38,386 bases of DNA from Cephaloticoccus sp. GTDB lineage: Bacteria > Verrucomicrobiota > Verrucomicrobiia > Opitutales > Opitutaceae. Location: positions 1-38,386 of the forward strand of contig JAIPJW010000017.1 in assembly GCA_021734075.1 (NCBI GenBank). The letters are read 5' to 3'. A program made the position numbers and the translations under genes. The notes beneath the pieces are model-generated. The model saw only the letters and a list, made by a program, of their open reading frames with translations, did not search any database and was not told where the DNA came from. Shown here in pieces: positions 24,790 to 32,857 of this stretch; positions within the stretch are counted from its first letter, which is position 1, and the number at the start of each line of letters is the position of its first letter.

Positions 24790-26724
24790 ATGCAACCGTG
24801 CCGATTGACGTGCCGCCCAAAATTGAGCCAATCTGATATTTGCTTCGTGAGCGATTCGACTCTCCCACCGACTTCACCAGTTGCCAGCCCTCCCGGGACG
24901 CGACGCCGCAAGCGTCATTGGGGCCGTATTGTGCGCTATTGGATGCGCAATATGTTGGGCACCATCCAATTGGATTGGTTTCCCGGCCGACGTTTGTTGC
25001 GCAAACCACCGCACACCACGCGTGCCGCCGATTCCCGGGCCGGGCTAAATGTTGCACTGCTCAGTTTCCCGCAAAGCATCGCTTATTCCCTGATCGCCGG
25101 GGTGCCCCCCTTGGCCGGGTTGATCAGCAGCGCAGCTGCCACCATTGTCGGTCCTTTTTTCAGTGGCACCCGATTTGTGGTATTGGGCCCAACCAATGCG
25201 ACGGCCATTCTGTTGCTGACGGGTCTGGCGTCATCCGGCCTGCATCCGGATCAACGCATCCTGGCCCTGCCCATTTTTATCCTGATGGTTGGAGGCTTCC
25301 TCCTGTTGGGCGCCCTGGCACACGCGTCACTGCTCATCAACTACATCTCCAGGACGGTCGTCACCGGTTATGTCACGGCGGCGGCCTGCTTCATCTTTGT
25401 CAACCAGATCCAAAATGTGCTTGGGTTCAAAATCGGTGATGCCTCAACATTTCTCGGCATTGTGGCTGACACCATCCGCGGACTACCGCTGACGCACTGG
25501 CCGGAATTGCTGATGGGGATTGCCACCTTGGTCATCCAAATGGGATTGACCCGCTGGGCGCCGCATTTGCCCAACATTGCGTTCACCTTGCTGCTGACCA
25601 GCCTGCTGGGTGCTGGATTCAGATACATTGATTGGTCGATTGCCAGTATTCAGAGCTTCAAGTTCGCGGAGCTTCGCCTTTTGCCCGGGATTTATGACTT
25701 CCAACTGGTGGGTAACCTGGCTGCACCGGCCCTGGCCCTGGCTTTCGTTTCCATCCTCGAGGCCACTTCCATCGGCAAGACCCTGGCCGCGCGGGCGGGA
25801 CAACGTTTTGATGTGAATCAGGAGATGTATGCGATGGGCCTGGCCAATTCCGCCAGTGCGGTGTTCGGGGGCATGAACGCGTCCGGCTCACTCACCCGTT
25901 CCATGCTGGGCGATATCTCGGGGGCCCGTTCCCCGCTGGCCAACGTTTACTCCGGTCTCATGGTGCTGGTCCTGCTCTTCACGATCGGCCCGTTGATCCA
26001 ATATATACCCAAGGCGGCGCTGGCCGTGCTCGTCATGGGCATCGCCACCTCGCTCTTCAACCGGCAAAATATCAGGCTGGCGCTGCGCACCACGCGGTCC
26101 GACACCATCGTCTTTACCGTCACCTGTAGTGCCGCCCTTTTGCTCACGATCGATGCCGCCATCTTTCTCGGCGCCTTCATCTCCATCCTGCTTTTCCTGC
26201 GCAAGGCTGGCACGCCTGATCTCGTGGAATACAACTTCAACCAGGAGGGTCAGCTGGCGAAATTGCCCGACCGGGAACGCCGCACGGTCCCCGGCATATC
26301 AATCATGCACGCGGAGGGGGACCTTTTCTTCGGATCCACGGATCTCTTTGATCAACAAATTCGAGAGGTCATCCGTGACCCTTCGCTCAAGATCATCATC
26401 CTCCGGCTCAAGAATGCCCGCAACCTTGATGCCACTGCCGCGGCCGCGATCGAAGAATTGCACAGTTTCCTGCGCAAATCGGAACGCCACCTGTTGATCT
26501 CCGGGGCCAACCGCGAGGTGACCCGCGTGCTCAGCAACTCCGGCTTCATCGCCAAGCTGGGGGCCGATAATTTCTTTCGTGAGTTTCCGGCCAATCCGAC
26601 CCTGTCGACCCGCGACGCCCTGAAACGTGCCACGCAAATCCTCGGCCGCCGCGATGCCGAGATTCGCATCTTTGTCGACCAGGCTCGCAAACACAAACCG
26701 GAGCAGAAAGAGGAGGATATTTGA
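24790..26724 (+). CDS. SulP family anion permease with STAS domain
   Basis: A 644-residue inner-membrane transporter of the SulP/SLC26 family, which carries sulfate, bicarbonate or similar anions. The first membrane block starts at ADSRAGLNVALLSFPQSIAYSLIAGVPP, the family signature, and about a dozen hydrophobic segments follow to near residue 475. The C-terminal part from about residue 490 is a STAS domain (ISIMHAEGDLFFGSTDLFD, IIILRLKNARNLDATAAAAIEEL). The position next to the Rrf2-cysK-cysE genes suggests sulfate uptake, but SulP substrates cannot be read from sequence. The start may be the ATG at 24790 or a GTG at 24847; the first 70 residues are basic and not conserved. The 102 bases shared with the divergent regulator likely hold both promoters. 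Confidence 0.88.
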   Translation: MQPCRLTCRPKLSQSDICFVSDSTLPPTSPVASPPGTRRRKRHWGRIVRYWMRNMLGTIQLDWFPGRRLLRKPPHTTRAADSRAGLNVALLSFPQSIAYSLIAGVPPLAGLISSAAATIVGPFFSGTRFVVLGPTNATAILLLTGLASSGLHPDQRILALPIFILMVGGFLLLGALAHASLLINYISRTVVTGYVTAAACFIFVNQIQNVLGFKIGDASTFLGIVADTIRGLPLTHWPELLMGIATLVIQMGLTRWAPHLPNIAFTLLLTSLLGAGFRYIDWSIASIQSFKFAELRLLPGIYDFQLVGNLAAPALALAFVSILEATSIGKTLAARAGQRFDVNQEMYAMGLANSASAVFGGMNASGSLTRSMLGDISGARSPLANVYSGLMVLVLLFTIGPLIQYIPKAALAVLVMGIATSLFNRQNIRLALRTTRSDTIVFTVTCSAALLLTIDAAIFLGAFISILLFLRKAGTPDLVEYNFNQEGQLAKLPDRERRTVPGISIMHAEGDLFFGSTDLFDQQIREVIRDPSLKIIILRLKNARNLDATAAAAIEELHSFLRKSERHLLISGANREVTRVLSNSGFIAKLGADNFFREFPANPTLSTRDALKRATQILGRRDAEIRIFVDQARKHKPEQKEEDI

Positions 26725-26789
26725 ACAATCGCGGTGCTGATTCGGCTTTCTTCCCGCCCACGATTGCTTAAGTCTGAGCGCACCACTTC

Positions 26790-28217
26790 ATGACCACTCC
26801 ATTGAAAATTGGACTCTTTGGCATCGGGCTGGACGCGTATTGGCCGCAATTTGCCGGTTTGAAGGAGCGGCTCGAGGGTTACGTCGGGCGGGTGGCGGAT
26901 AAGCTGGCGCGCACGGGAGTCGAGGTGGTCAACGTGGGGTTGGTGGATAACCCGGATCGCGCTTATGCGGCCGGGCGCGAGTTTCGAAGGGCCGATGTGG
27001 ACGTGATTTTTCTCCATGTCACGACGTATGCATTGTCATCGACCGTTTTGCCGGTGGTGCTGCGGGCCAAGGTGCCCGTGATCATCCTCAACCTGCAACC
27101 GACCGCGGCGATCGATTACGCGAGTTTCAACGCCATGGGTGACCGCACCAGGATGACCGGGGAATGGCTCGCCCATTGCTCGGCCTGTCCCGTCCCGGAA
27201 ATTGCCAACGTCTTCAAACGCGCCGGGGTGCGGTTTCACCAGATCACCGGAACGCTGGAGGACGATCCGTCATGCTGGCGCGAAGTGGATGCCTGGGTCG
27301 AGGCGGCCCGGGTGGGTGCCGCGATGTATGGTAACCGGCTGGGTTTGATGGGACACTACTACGGCGGGATGCTCGACATCTATTCGGACACCACGCTGCA
27401 GTGCACGACCTTTGGCACGCACCTTGAACTGCTTGAGGTGGACGAACTCTCCGCGCTGCGGCGTGCGGTGAAGGAGGGTGACATCAATGCCAAGCTGGCC
27501 GAGTTTCAGACCGCGTTTGACGTGCAATCCGATTGTCCGGCGGAGGATCTACGGGAGGCAGCGCGAACTTCGGTGGCGTTGGACCAGTTGGTCGCGCAAT
27601 ACCGTCTGGGTTCACTGGCCTACTTTTACAAGGGCACGGGGGTGCCGGAAAACGAGGCGACGATCGCCTCGATCATTCTCGGCACCTCGCTGTTGACGGC
27701 CCGCGGCATTCCGGTGGCGGGCGAATACGAGGTGAAAAACGTGCAGGCCATGAAGATCATGGACCTCTTCGGTGTGGGCGGATCCTTCACGGAATATTAT
27801 GCGATGGATTTCAAGGATGACGTGGTGCTGATGGGGCACGACGGTCCGGGCCATATTGCCATCGCGCAGGGCAAGACAAAGGTCCGTCCGCTGGAGGTTT
27901 ACCACGGCAAGGTGGGGCGCGGGGTTTCAGTGGAGATGGCGGTCAAGCACGGCCCGGTGACCCTGCTTTCGGTGATCGAAACCGCGGCGGGCAAGCTGGC
28001 CCTGCTCTGCGCCGAGGCCGAATCGGTGCCGGGGCCCATCATGGAGATTGGCAACACCAACAGTCGCTACCGTTTCGCCTGCGGGGCGCGCGAATTTGTC
28101 ACCCGTTGGAATCAGCATGGTCCCGCCCATCATTGCGCGGTCGGCGTGGGCCATATCACGGACAAGCTGGCCAAGTTGGGAGCCCTGCTCAACTTGGAGA
28201 CGATCCGGGTGGTCTGA
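26790..28217 (+). CDS. L-arabinose isomerase-like (AraA/FucI superfamily) sugar isomerase
   Basis: A 475-residue protein of the arabinose/fucose isomerase fold. Residues that fit the four metal ligands of AraA are present: Glu312 in AGEYEVKN, Glu335 in SFTEYYAMDF, His350 in LMGHDGPGH, and His447 or His448 in PAHHCAVG. AraA of Escherichia coli uses Glu306, Glu333, His350 and His450 at 500 residues total, so spacing is alike. The rest is divergent, so the sugar may not be L-arabinose; the neighbouring mutarotase suggests a deoxyhexose such as L-rhamnose or L-fucose. The start at 26790 has no Shine-Dalgarno motif. It follows the SulP gene by 65 bases but is functionally unrelated. Confidence 0.75.
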   Translation: MTTPLKIGLFGIGLDAYWPQFAGLKERLEGYVGRVADKLARTGVEVVNVGLVDNPDRAYAAGREFRRADVDVIFLHVTTYALSSTVLPVVLRAKVPVIILNLQPTAAIDYASFNAMGDRTRMTGEWLAHCSACPVPEIANVFKRAGVRFHQITGTLEDDPSCWREVDAWVEAARVGAAMYGNRLGLMGHYYGGMLDIYSDTTLQCTTFGTHLELLEVDELSALRRAVKEGDINAKLAEFQTAFDVQSDCPAEDLREAARTSVALDQLVAQYRLGSLAYFYKGTGVPENEATIASIILGTSLLTARGIPVAGEYEVKNVQAMKIMDLFGVGGSFTEYYAMDFKDDVVLMGHDGPGHIAIAQGKTKVRPLEVYHGKVGRGVSVEMAVKHGPVTLLSVIETAAGKLALLCAEAESVPGPIMEIGNTNSRYRFACGAREFVTRWNQHGPAHHCAVGVGHITDKLAKLGALLNLETIRVV

Positions 28218-28223
28218 TTATTG

Positions 28224-28330
28224 AATGTGGAAATCAGGAAACGGAAGGAAACAGACTTTCTGGATTCTGACTGGGAGATATTTTGATGAATTGGCCCGGT
28301 TTTATTTTCAGCTTTCCTGAGTTCCACATT
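28224..28330. repeat. Long inverted repeat, 18-bp arms, possible MITE or large hairpin
   Basis: The 18 bases at 28224-28241 (from AATGTGG to GGAAA) pair with those at 28313-28330 with one mismatch (A28233 against G28321). Outside the arms three further bases pair after one mismatch. The 71-base interior is AT-richer than the genes. It fills most of the gap between the isomerase and the mutarotase. It could be a miniature inverted-repeat element, or a long hairpin limiting read-through. Confidence 0.55.
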
Positions 28331-28368
28331 AAATCCCATCACCTAAACCCAAACCCAGATTTCTCATT

Positions 28369-28683
28369 ATGATCCGCCAAGCCTTTGTCATGTCCGTCAA
28401 CGCCGGTGCTGAAGCCGAATACGAAAAGCGGCACCGGCCGATCTGGCCCGAACTCGAACGTGTGCTCAAGTCACACGGCGTGCACAACTACAGCATCTTT
28501 CTGTTGGCGGAGACACGGCAGCTCTTCGCCTACGCGGAGATCGAGGACGAGGCGCGATGGAATGCGATTGCGCAAACCCCCGAGTGCCAGCGTTGGTGGG
28601 TGCACATGGGTGATGTCATGCCGTCCAACCCGGACCACAGCCCGGTGGCATCGCCCCTCAGAGAAGTGTTTCACCTGGACTGA
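28369..28683 (+). CDS. rhaM: L-rhamnose mutarotase
   Basis: A 104-residue protein of the expected family length. RhaM interconverts the alpha and beta anomers of L-rhamnose (and may act on related sugars) so that the isomerase receives its preferred form. Motifs: [21 protein letters not shown] with the catalytic His, [22 protein letters not shown], and [22 protein letters not shown] near the end. It lies 151 bases behind the AraA-like isomerase on the same strand, with a long inverted repeat between, and probably serves that enzyme. No ribosome binding site is evident at the ATG 28369. It is convergent with the lipoprotein gene. Confidence 0.9.
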   Translation: MIRQAFVMSVNAGAEAEYEKRHRPIWPELERVLKSHGVHNYSIFLLAETRQLFAYAEIEDEARWNAIAQTPECQRWWVHMGDVMPSNPDHSPVASPLREVFHLD

Positions 28684-28696
28684 ACGCCGCCCCGGA

Positions 28697-28714
28697 CGGT
28701 CCATGGTTGGACCG
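28697..28714 (+). terminator. Candidate hairpin terminator between convergent genes
   Basis: CGGTCCA at 28697-28703 pairs perfectly with TGGACCG at 28708-28714 around TGGT, in the 42-base gap between rhaM and the lipoprotein gene. The following bases alternate GG and TT instead of forming a clean T-run, so termination is plausible but not certain. Confidence 0.45.
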
Positions 28715-28725
28715 GGTTGGTTGGT

Positions 28726-29097
28726 TCACTGCGGGGCACTGCCACCGTCCTGACTGATGACGAAACTGGCGTAGCCCTCATTATCCGGGGTGATGGTGAT
28801 GAGGTAAACCACGGGGTTTTCACCATCGTGCAGCACCGTCCAGCGCTCAACGCCGGGATGATTTTCATGGAAATACTGGGCGTGCGCGATGGCCTCGACC
28901 TTTTGCAGGGTGCGCTGGGCAACTTCAGGGTATTGTCTCCGATCAATGCGCATCACGGCACCAAGAATATCGGCAAACAGGACATCACTGGTGACTGAGT
29001 TGCGCCGGACCTCCACAGTGTAGGGGATCTTCTGCACTAAGGCACAACCGGACAAACCGAGCAGGGCGACCAGGGCAAGGTGCAGGACTATTTTCAT
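28726..29097 (-). CDS. Small putative lipoprotein
   Basis: A 123-residue protein with a lipoprotein signal: MKIVLHLALVALLGLSGC, where LSGC is the lipobox. The mature part contains YTVEVRRNSVTSDVLFADIL and a strand-rich C-terminus (WTVLHDGENPVVYLITITPD) and has no family I recognise. The ATG at 29097 puts the signal peptide at the start. It lies one base behind the SGNH hydrolase stop codon, so it is the last gene of the operon PHP-SGNH-lipoprotein. Function unknown; an envelope location is inferred from the lipobox. Confidence 0.65.
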   Translation of the reverse strand: MKIVLHLALVALLGLSGCALVQKIPYTVEVRRNSVTSDVLFADILGAVMRIDRRQYPEVAQRTLQKVEAIAHAQYFHENHPGVERWTVLHDGENPVVYLITITPDNEGYASFVISQDGGSAPQ

Positions 29098-29098
29098 G

Positions 29099-29740
29099 TC
29101 AGCATGGTTTGTGGTTTTGTTGCGTATACGCCTGCAGCCACCCGGCAATGTAGGCGGCCTGTTTTTCACGAATGGATTCGTGGAAGTGGGCGTGGTCGCA
29201 GTAGAGGTCGGGGCCGAGGTTCAGGGTGAAACCGTGCAGGTCGATGACCGGCACCTCGGCCCCGCGCATGATGGCGTCGGCGATTGCATTGTAGGCTTCG
29301 AGGTCGGTGAGGTGGCGATGGAAGCCGACCCCGCGCGAGTTGTGCACCGCTTCGTCGAACGCTGTGCTCCTGATCCACACCAATTTTGGGGGCATTGTCG
29401 CGACGGTGGCGATGATGGCCCGCAGGTTCTCGGCGTAGTGCTCCGGCGTGATTTGCTTGGCGCCGGTCTGCGGATTGGTGCGGATGTCGTGCAGCCCGCA
29501 ATTCACCAGGATAACATCGGCATCAATGCCGCCGGCGCGGGACTTGGCCTCTAGAAATGTGAGGATGCGCATCGAATCTCCGCCGTTGGCCCCGGCGGGT
29601 TCATCAAGGTTGAGCCGGGCCTCATCCTCGCCCACCTTGCGGGCATAGTCCATCACGCCGCGCAGGTGTTGTTGCAGAAACGGTCCGTAGTGGATCGAGA
29701 TGCTGTCGCCGAGAACGTAAACCTTGGGTAATGGGCTCAT
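29099..29740 (-). CDS. SGNH/GDSL-type hydrolase
   Basis: A 213-residue esterase-like protein. GDSIS at residues 11-15 carries the nucleophile Ser13, CGLHDIR is the block III (normally GxND, here GLHD), and DHAHFHE near the end has the catalytic Asp and His. Such enzymes remove acyl groups from carbohydrates or lipids. No signal peptide is seen, so it may act in the cytoplasm on imported sugars. The ATG at 29740 overlaps the stop of the PHP gene (ATGA, 29737-29740). The lipoprotein starts one base after its stop. The change of Asn to His in block III is unusual and may affect the oxyanion hole. Confidence 0.75.
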   Translation of the reverse strand: MSPLPKVYVLGDSISIHYGPFLQQHLRGVMDYARKVGEDEARLNLDEPAGANGGDSMRILTFLEAKSRAGGIDADVILVNCGLHDIRTNPQTGAKQITPEHYAENLRAIIATVATMPPKLVWIRSTAFDEAVHNSRGVGFHRHLTDLEAYNAIADAIMRGAEVPVIDLHGFTLNLGPDLYCDHAHFHESIREKQAAYIAGWLQAYTQQNHKPC

Positions 29741-30615
29741 TCGGCCTCGAGGTAAAACGGTTGCGTCCAGGCCGCGCGTCCGCCCCGACCCAAACATTCA
29801 AAACGGACATAGCGGGCGCGGGTCGGAACTTCGATCTCGATGGCATTGGCATCAACCCGGGCAAATTCCATGCCGGTCTGGTGATAGGCCAGGATCCGGT
29901 CGGCATTTTCGGTTTCCACGCGGATGCGATTTCCCGTGACTGCGATCGCGGTGATGTTGACCCCCGTGGAACCGTAAAAACAGCCGCGCCGCATGGCGTC
30001 CATCAGCCCGGCCACACTGCGGTCGGTCGTTCCGACCATGTTCCAACCCAGACCGACATCCTCGACCGGCAAGTGGCTGTCGTCGTTGGCAAAGCCCCAG
30101 ATGCGTCGCCCGCGGGAGAGCAGGCGGTCCCACTTGTCCGTGGCATAGGGGGAACCGTCGAGCCGGCCGATGGTGCCGTTGAAGATCTCCATGCCCAGGT
30201 AGTTTTGCCACTCATCCAGCTGGTCGAAGGACCAGTGGTTGAAATCATGCTCCCAGTTGGGGTGGTTGATGACGGCGAAACCGGGGCCGGCATTGATGGC
30301 ATTGATGACGAGTTGCCGGTCGGCGTCGGGTTCGATTCGTTGGTCTGCTCCCACATGCAGCAGGTGGGGGCCGTTGCGCGTGACCTCGTTGCCGGGAATC
30401 AGGATCAAGCCCCGCGGGTCGAGTTTGGCGTAGTCGGCCGGGCCCGTCACGATGTCGTGATCGCTGATCATCAGGAAATCGTAGCCGAGGGTGGCGTAGG
30501 AATTGATCACGTCCTGGATGGGCTTGCGGCCATCACTGGCGGTGGTGTGGGCGTGCAGGTTGCCGCGCAACCATTGCCGGGTTTCCATGCCGGCGTAGGG
30601 ATTTTCAATGTTCAT
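29737..30615 (-). CDS. PHP domain metal-dependent hydrolase
   Basis: A 292-residue protein with a PHP domain, a metal-dependent phosphoesterase fold. The four family motifs are visible: HAHTTASDG at residues 19-27, ISDHD, an acidic residue in IPGNEVT with His in INHPNW, and DDSH in WGFANDDSHLP. The C-terminal 70 residues are strand-rich (VNITAIAVTGNRIRVETE, ARYVRFECLG) and may be a small carbohydrate-binding or dimerisation module. The natural substrate is unknown. The ATG at 30615 was chosen over the upstream extension. It is the first gene of a tightly coupled operon with the SGNH hydrolase and the lipoprotein. Confidence 0.82.
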   Translation of the reverse strand: MNIENPYAGMETRQWLRGNLHAHTTASDGRKPIQDVINSYATLGYDFLMISDHDIVTGPADYAKLDPRGLILIPGNEVTRNGPHLLHVGADQRIEPDADRQLVINAINAGPGFAVINHPNWEHDFNHWSFDQLDEWQNYLGMEIFNGTIGRLDGSPYATDKWDRLLSRGRRIWGFANDDSHLPVEDVGLGWNMVGTTDRSVAGLMDAMRRGCFYGSTGVNITAIAVTGNRIRVETENADRILAYHQTGMEFARVDANAIEIEVPTRARYVRFECLGRGGRAAWTQPFYLEAE

Positions 30616-30898
30616 CGGAGGGGAGGGCGAGGCTGAGAGGCCATGTTCGAAAACCACGTAAGGCGTTGGGGATAGTCATGTCCACCTCGTTACATGCGGA
30701 GCCCGATGGTCACGGGACGCGGGTTGCGAGCGAAAGGGGTATATGCGCATTAATTGGTGAGGGTTGGATGCATGCTACTAGCCGGGAATGGGTGGGTTAA
30801 TATCCGCGGGCGACCAGCACATTGGGATTGTGACGCAGGGCCAATTGGCGTCTGCCTTTTGTCACTGACCGCGTTGCCTATCAACTGCTGCCACCCCC

Positions 30899-31960
30899 AT
30901 GATGACCCCACGTGAACGTATTTTAACAGCCGCAAAATGCGGTCAACCGGATCGGATCCCCCTGGATATCTGGATGACCCCCGAGGTGCGCGACCGTTTG
31001 CTGGCGCATTGCGGGGTCGCGACCGAACCGGAGTTGTGGTCGCGGCTGCATCTCGACAAGATTGTCGGCGTGAGTCCGCGCTACGTGGGTCCGCCCGAGC
31101 GGACATTGGCGGACGGGGTCCGCCAAATTCCCCCGTGGTGGCTGAGCGTGCGCGAAGTGAATTACGGCACGGGGCGCTACAGCGAGGCGGTAGACTGGGC
31201 GCTCAAGGATGCCACGACCATAGCGGAATTGGAGGCCTTCGCGTGGCCCAGCGCCGACTGGTATGATTTCAGCACCATCGAGGCGCAGTGTGACGCGTGG
31301 CCCGAGCACGCCGTCGAGGGCTGCTACATCGCGCCTTTTTTCTGGCATAATCACATCCGTGGTTTGGAGCAGAGTTGCATGGATCTCATCGCGGAGCCCG
31401 AACTCACCGCCTACATGCTGGGCCGCATCACGGATTTTTGTTGGGACTACGCGAACCGTTTTTTTGAGGCGGGCCGCGGCAAGATTCAGATTACCCAAGT
31501 GACCGATGACTATGGATCACAGCATGACCTGATGATCAGCGCCGAGTGCTACCGGAAGTGGTTCAAGCCGCTGCAGAAAAAATTCATCGATCTGGCGCAT
31601 CAGGCCGGGGCACTGGTGATGCACCACGACGACGGAGCCATCCGGCGCATCATTCCTGATTTTGTGGAGCTGGGCGTGGATATCCTGAATCCCATCCAGC
31701 ACGTCTGCCCGGGCATGGCCATGTCCGAGCTCAAGCGTGACTTTGGTGACAAGCTGTGTTTCCACGGGGCAGTGGACAATCAGGACGTGCTACCGCACGG
31801 CAGCGTGGAGGACGTCCGACGTGAGGTGCGGGACTGCATGAGCCAGCTGGGTGCCCGGGGCGGATACATCCTTGCCCCCTGTCACAATATTCAGCCGGTC
31901 ACGCCGACCGAGAACATCATCGCCATGTATGAAACGGCGTGGGCCGAGGGTTGGTATTGA
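30899..31960 (+). CDS. Uroporphyrinogen decarboxylase (URO-D) family protein, not HemE
   Basis: A 353-residue protein with the URO-D barrel pattern: MTPRERILTAAKCGQPDRIPLDIW at the start, DDYGSQHDLMISAECYRKWFKPL in the middle and GVDILNPIQH near residue 265. The HemE signature residues are not seen, and the corrinoid methyltransferase (MtaA/CmuA) Zn motif HxCG is replaced by HHDDGA, so it is neither a typical haem enzyme nor a typical thiol methyltransferase. Proteins of this subgroup are frequent in sugar-catabolic clusters of Verrucomicrobiota and Lentisphaerota with unknown role. ATG codons at 30899 and 30902 are equivalent starts. The 283-base gap before it (30616-30898) shows no gene and no repeat I can name; it must hold the divergent promoters for this gene and the PHP operon. 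Confidence 0.75.
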   Translation: MMTPRERILTAAKCGQPDRIPLDIWMTPEVRDRLLAHCGVATEPELWSRLHLDKIVGVSPRYVGPPERTLADGVRQIPPWWLSVREVNYGTGRYSEAVDWALKDATTIAELEAFAWPSADWYDFSTIEAQCDAWPEHAVEGCYIAPFFWHNHIRGLEQSCMDLIAEPELTAYMLGRITDFCWDYANRFFEAGRGKIQITQVTDDYGSQHDLMISAECYRKWFKPLQKKFIDLAHQAGALVMHHDDGAIRRIIPDFVELGVDILNPIQHVCPGMAMSELKRDFGDKLCFHGAVDNQDVLPHGSVEDVRREVRDCMSQLGARGGYILAPCHNIQPVTPTENIIAMYETAWAEGWY

Positions 31961-32006
31961 ATGCCGGACGCGGGAAACGAATCATCTGCGAGATACACAT
32001 AGCGTG

Positions 32007-32075
32007 GTAGGGGCGGACCTTGGACCTTGTGTCCGCCCGGAACTGACCAGCGTGCGTGGTCAAGCTGCGCCCTAC
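32007..32075 (+). repeat. REP-like element, copy A (upstream of RAYT gene)
   Basis: It begins GTAGGGGCGGACC and ends GCGCCCTAC, with an inner GTGTCCGCC that folds back on GGCGGAC and a second fold GCGTGGTCAAGCTGCGC. Compared with copy B it has an extra seven bases, a duplication of GGACCTT. Paired with copies after the gene it forms the REP-RAYT arrangement. Confidence 0.75.
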
Positions 32076-32153
32076 GAGCCCACCGAGTGATATTGCGGGT
32101 TGACGCGATGCGAGTATTGACGAGTTACGTCGTTAAAATCGAACGACAGTTCC

Positions 32154-32711
32154 ATGCGGGGCATATTGCCTCAGCGCCGGACGGAGACATTGCACGCCGG
32201 TCGTGAATCGATTCCCGGCGCGCGCTATTTTGTCACCTTCGCAACGATCAAACGTGAACCGTGGCTCCAATCGACTTTTGCGATCAAGGCCATGTTAACT
32301 GCATTGCTCGCATGGCATGACGAAAATGAAGGTCTCTTATTGGCGGGTTGTGTCATGCCCGATCATGTGCACGTGCTGTTTCGACTAGGACCACAACTGA
32401 ATGTGGGACGTTGCGTTGCCCGATGGAAATCACAGGTGCGGCGTGCTTGTGGTTATACCGGCGGTTGGCAGCGTGATTTCTGGGAGCATCGAATTCGACC
32501 TGATGAAGAGTTTGAAGCCTACGGTTTGTATCTGTTTTAGAATCCTTATCGTGCCGGGTTGATCAATGCCGATCAGAGTTGGCCGGGATGGATTTGCCCG
32601 GAACCTGCTTTGTTTCAGTTTTCCAACGCCTTGCACGAAGGTGGCATTCCACCCAAGGAATGGTTGGACTGGCCGGAAGAACGGTTCGAAAATCTTAAAG
32701 TTGGTGGGTGA
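32154..32711 (+). pseudogene. REP-associated tyrosine transposase (RAYT), interrupted by an amber codon
   Basis: The frame from 32154 reads for 128 codons to a TAG at 32538-32540, then continues open in the same frame for a further 56 codons to TGA at 32709-32711. The first part has the Y1-transposase features: RYFVTFATIKREPW at the start and the HUH metal site in MPDHVHVLFRL. The stop falls in YLF-stop-NPYRAGL, where relatives have a Leu, Met or Gln before NP; a TTG-to-TAG change would explain it. The tail continues with family-like sequence (LINADQSWPGW, PPKEWLDWPEERFENLKVGG). The catalytic Tyr is before the stop but the protein is truncated, so it is probably inactive unless the codon is suppressed. 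REP-like repeats flank it on both sides. Confidence 0.8.
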
Positions 32712-32721
32712 ATTGAGTAAC

Positions 32722-32746
32722 GGGCGTGGTCAAGCCACGCCCCTAC
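32722..32746 (+). repeat. REP-like half element, copy C
   Basis: GGGCGTGG at 32722-32729 and CCACGCCC at 32735-32742 form a perfect eight-base stem with loop TCAAG, followed by CTAC. It matches the second half of copy A and starts 10 bases after the RAYT frame ends. Confidence 0.7.
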
Positions 32747-32763
32747 GAGGTGGGCACAATCCG

Positions 32764-32826
32764 GTAGGGGCGGACCTTGTGTCCGCCCGGAACTGACCGG
32801 CGGACGCGGTCGAGCCTCACCCCTAC
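32764..32826 (+). repeat. REP-like element, copy B
   Basis: It starts GTAGGGG and ends CCCCTAC, a seven-base terminal inverted repeat. Inside, GGCGGAC and GTCCGCC pair around CTTGT. It is nearly the same as copy A over its first half and in the same orientation, and lies between the RAYT gene and the end of cysN. Confidence 0.78.
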
Positions 32827-32857
32827 GGGCATGCTTGTTCCCGATTGGGCGTCGGCC

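Noticed and set aside
30899-31960. HemE (haem biosynthesis uroporphyrinogen decarboxylase)
   Set aside because: The N-terminal signature of HemE is missing and the context is not haem synthesis.
32538-32540. TAG as a pyrrolysine codon in the RAYT gene
   Set aside because: No pylTSBCD genes or methylamine methyltransferase context is seen, and the position normally holds Leu, Met or Gln in relatives.
32007-32826. CRISPR array
   Set aside because: The repeats are few, imperfect, unevenly spaced and flank a transposase; they fit REP elements.
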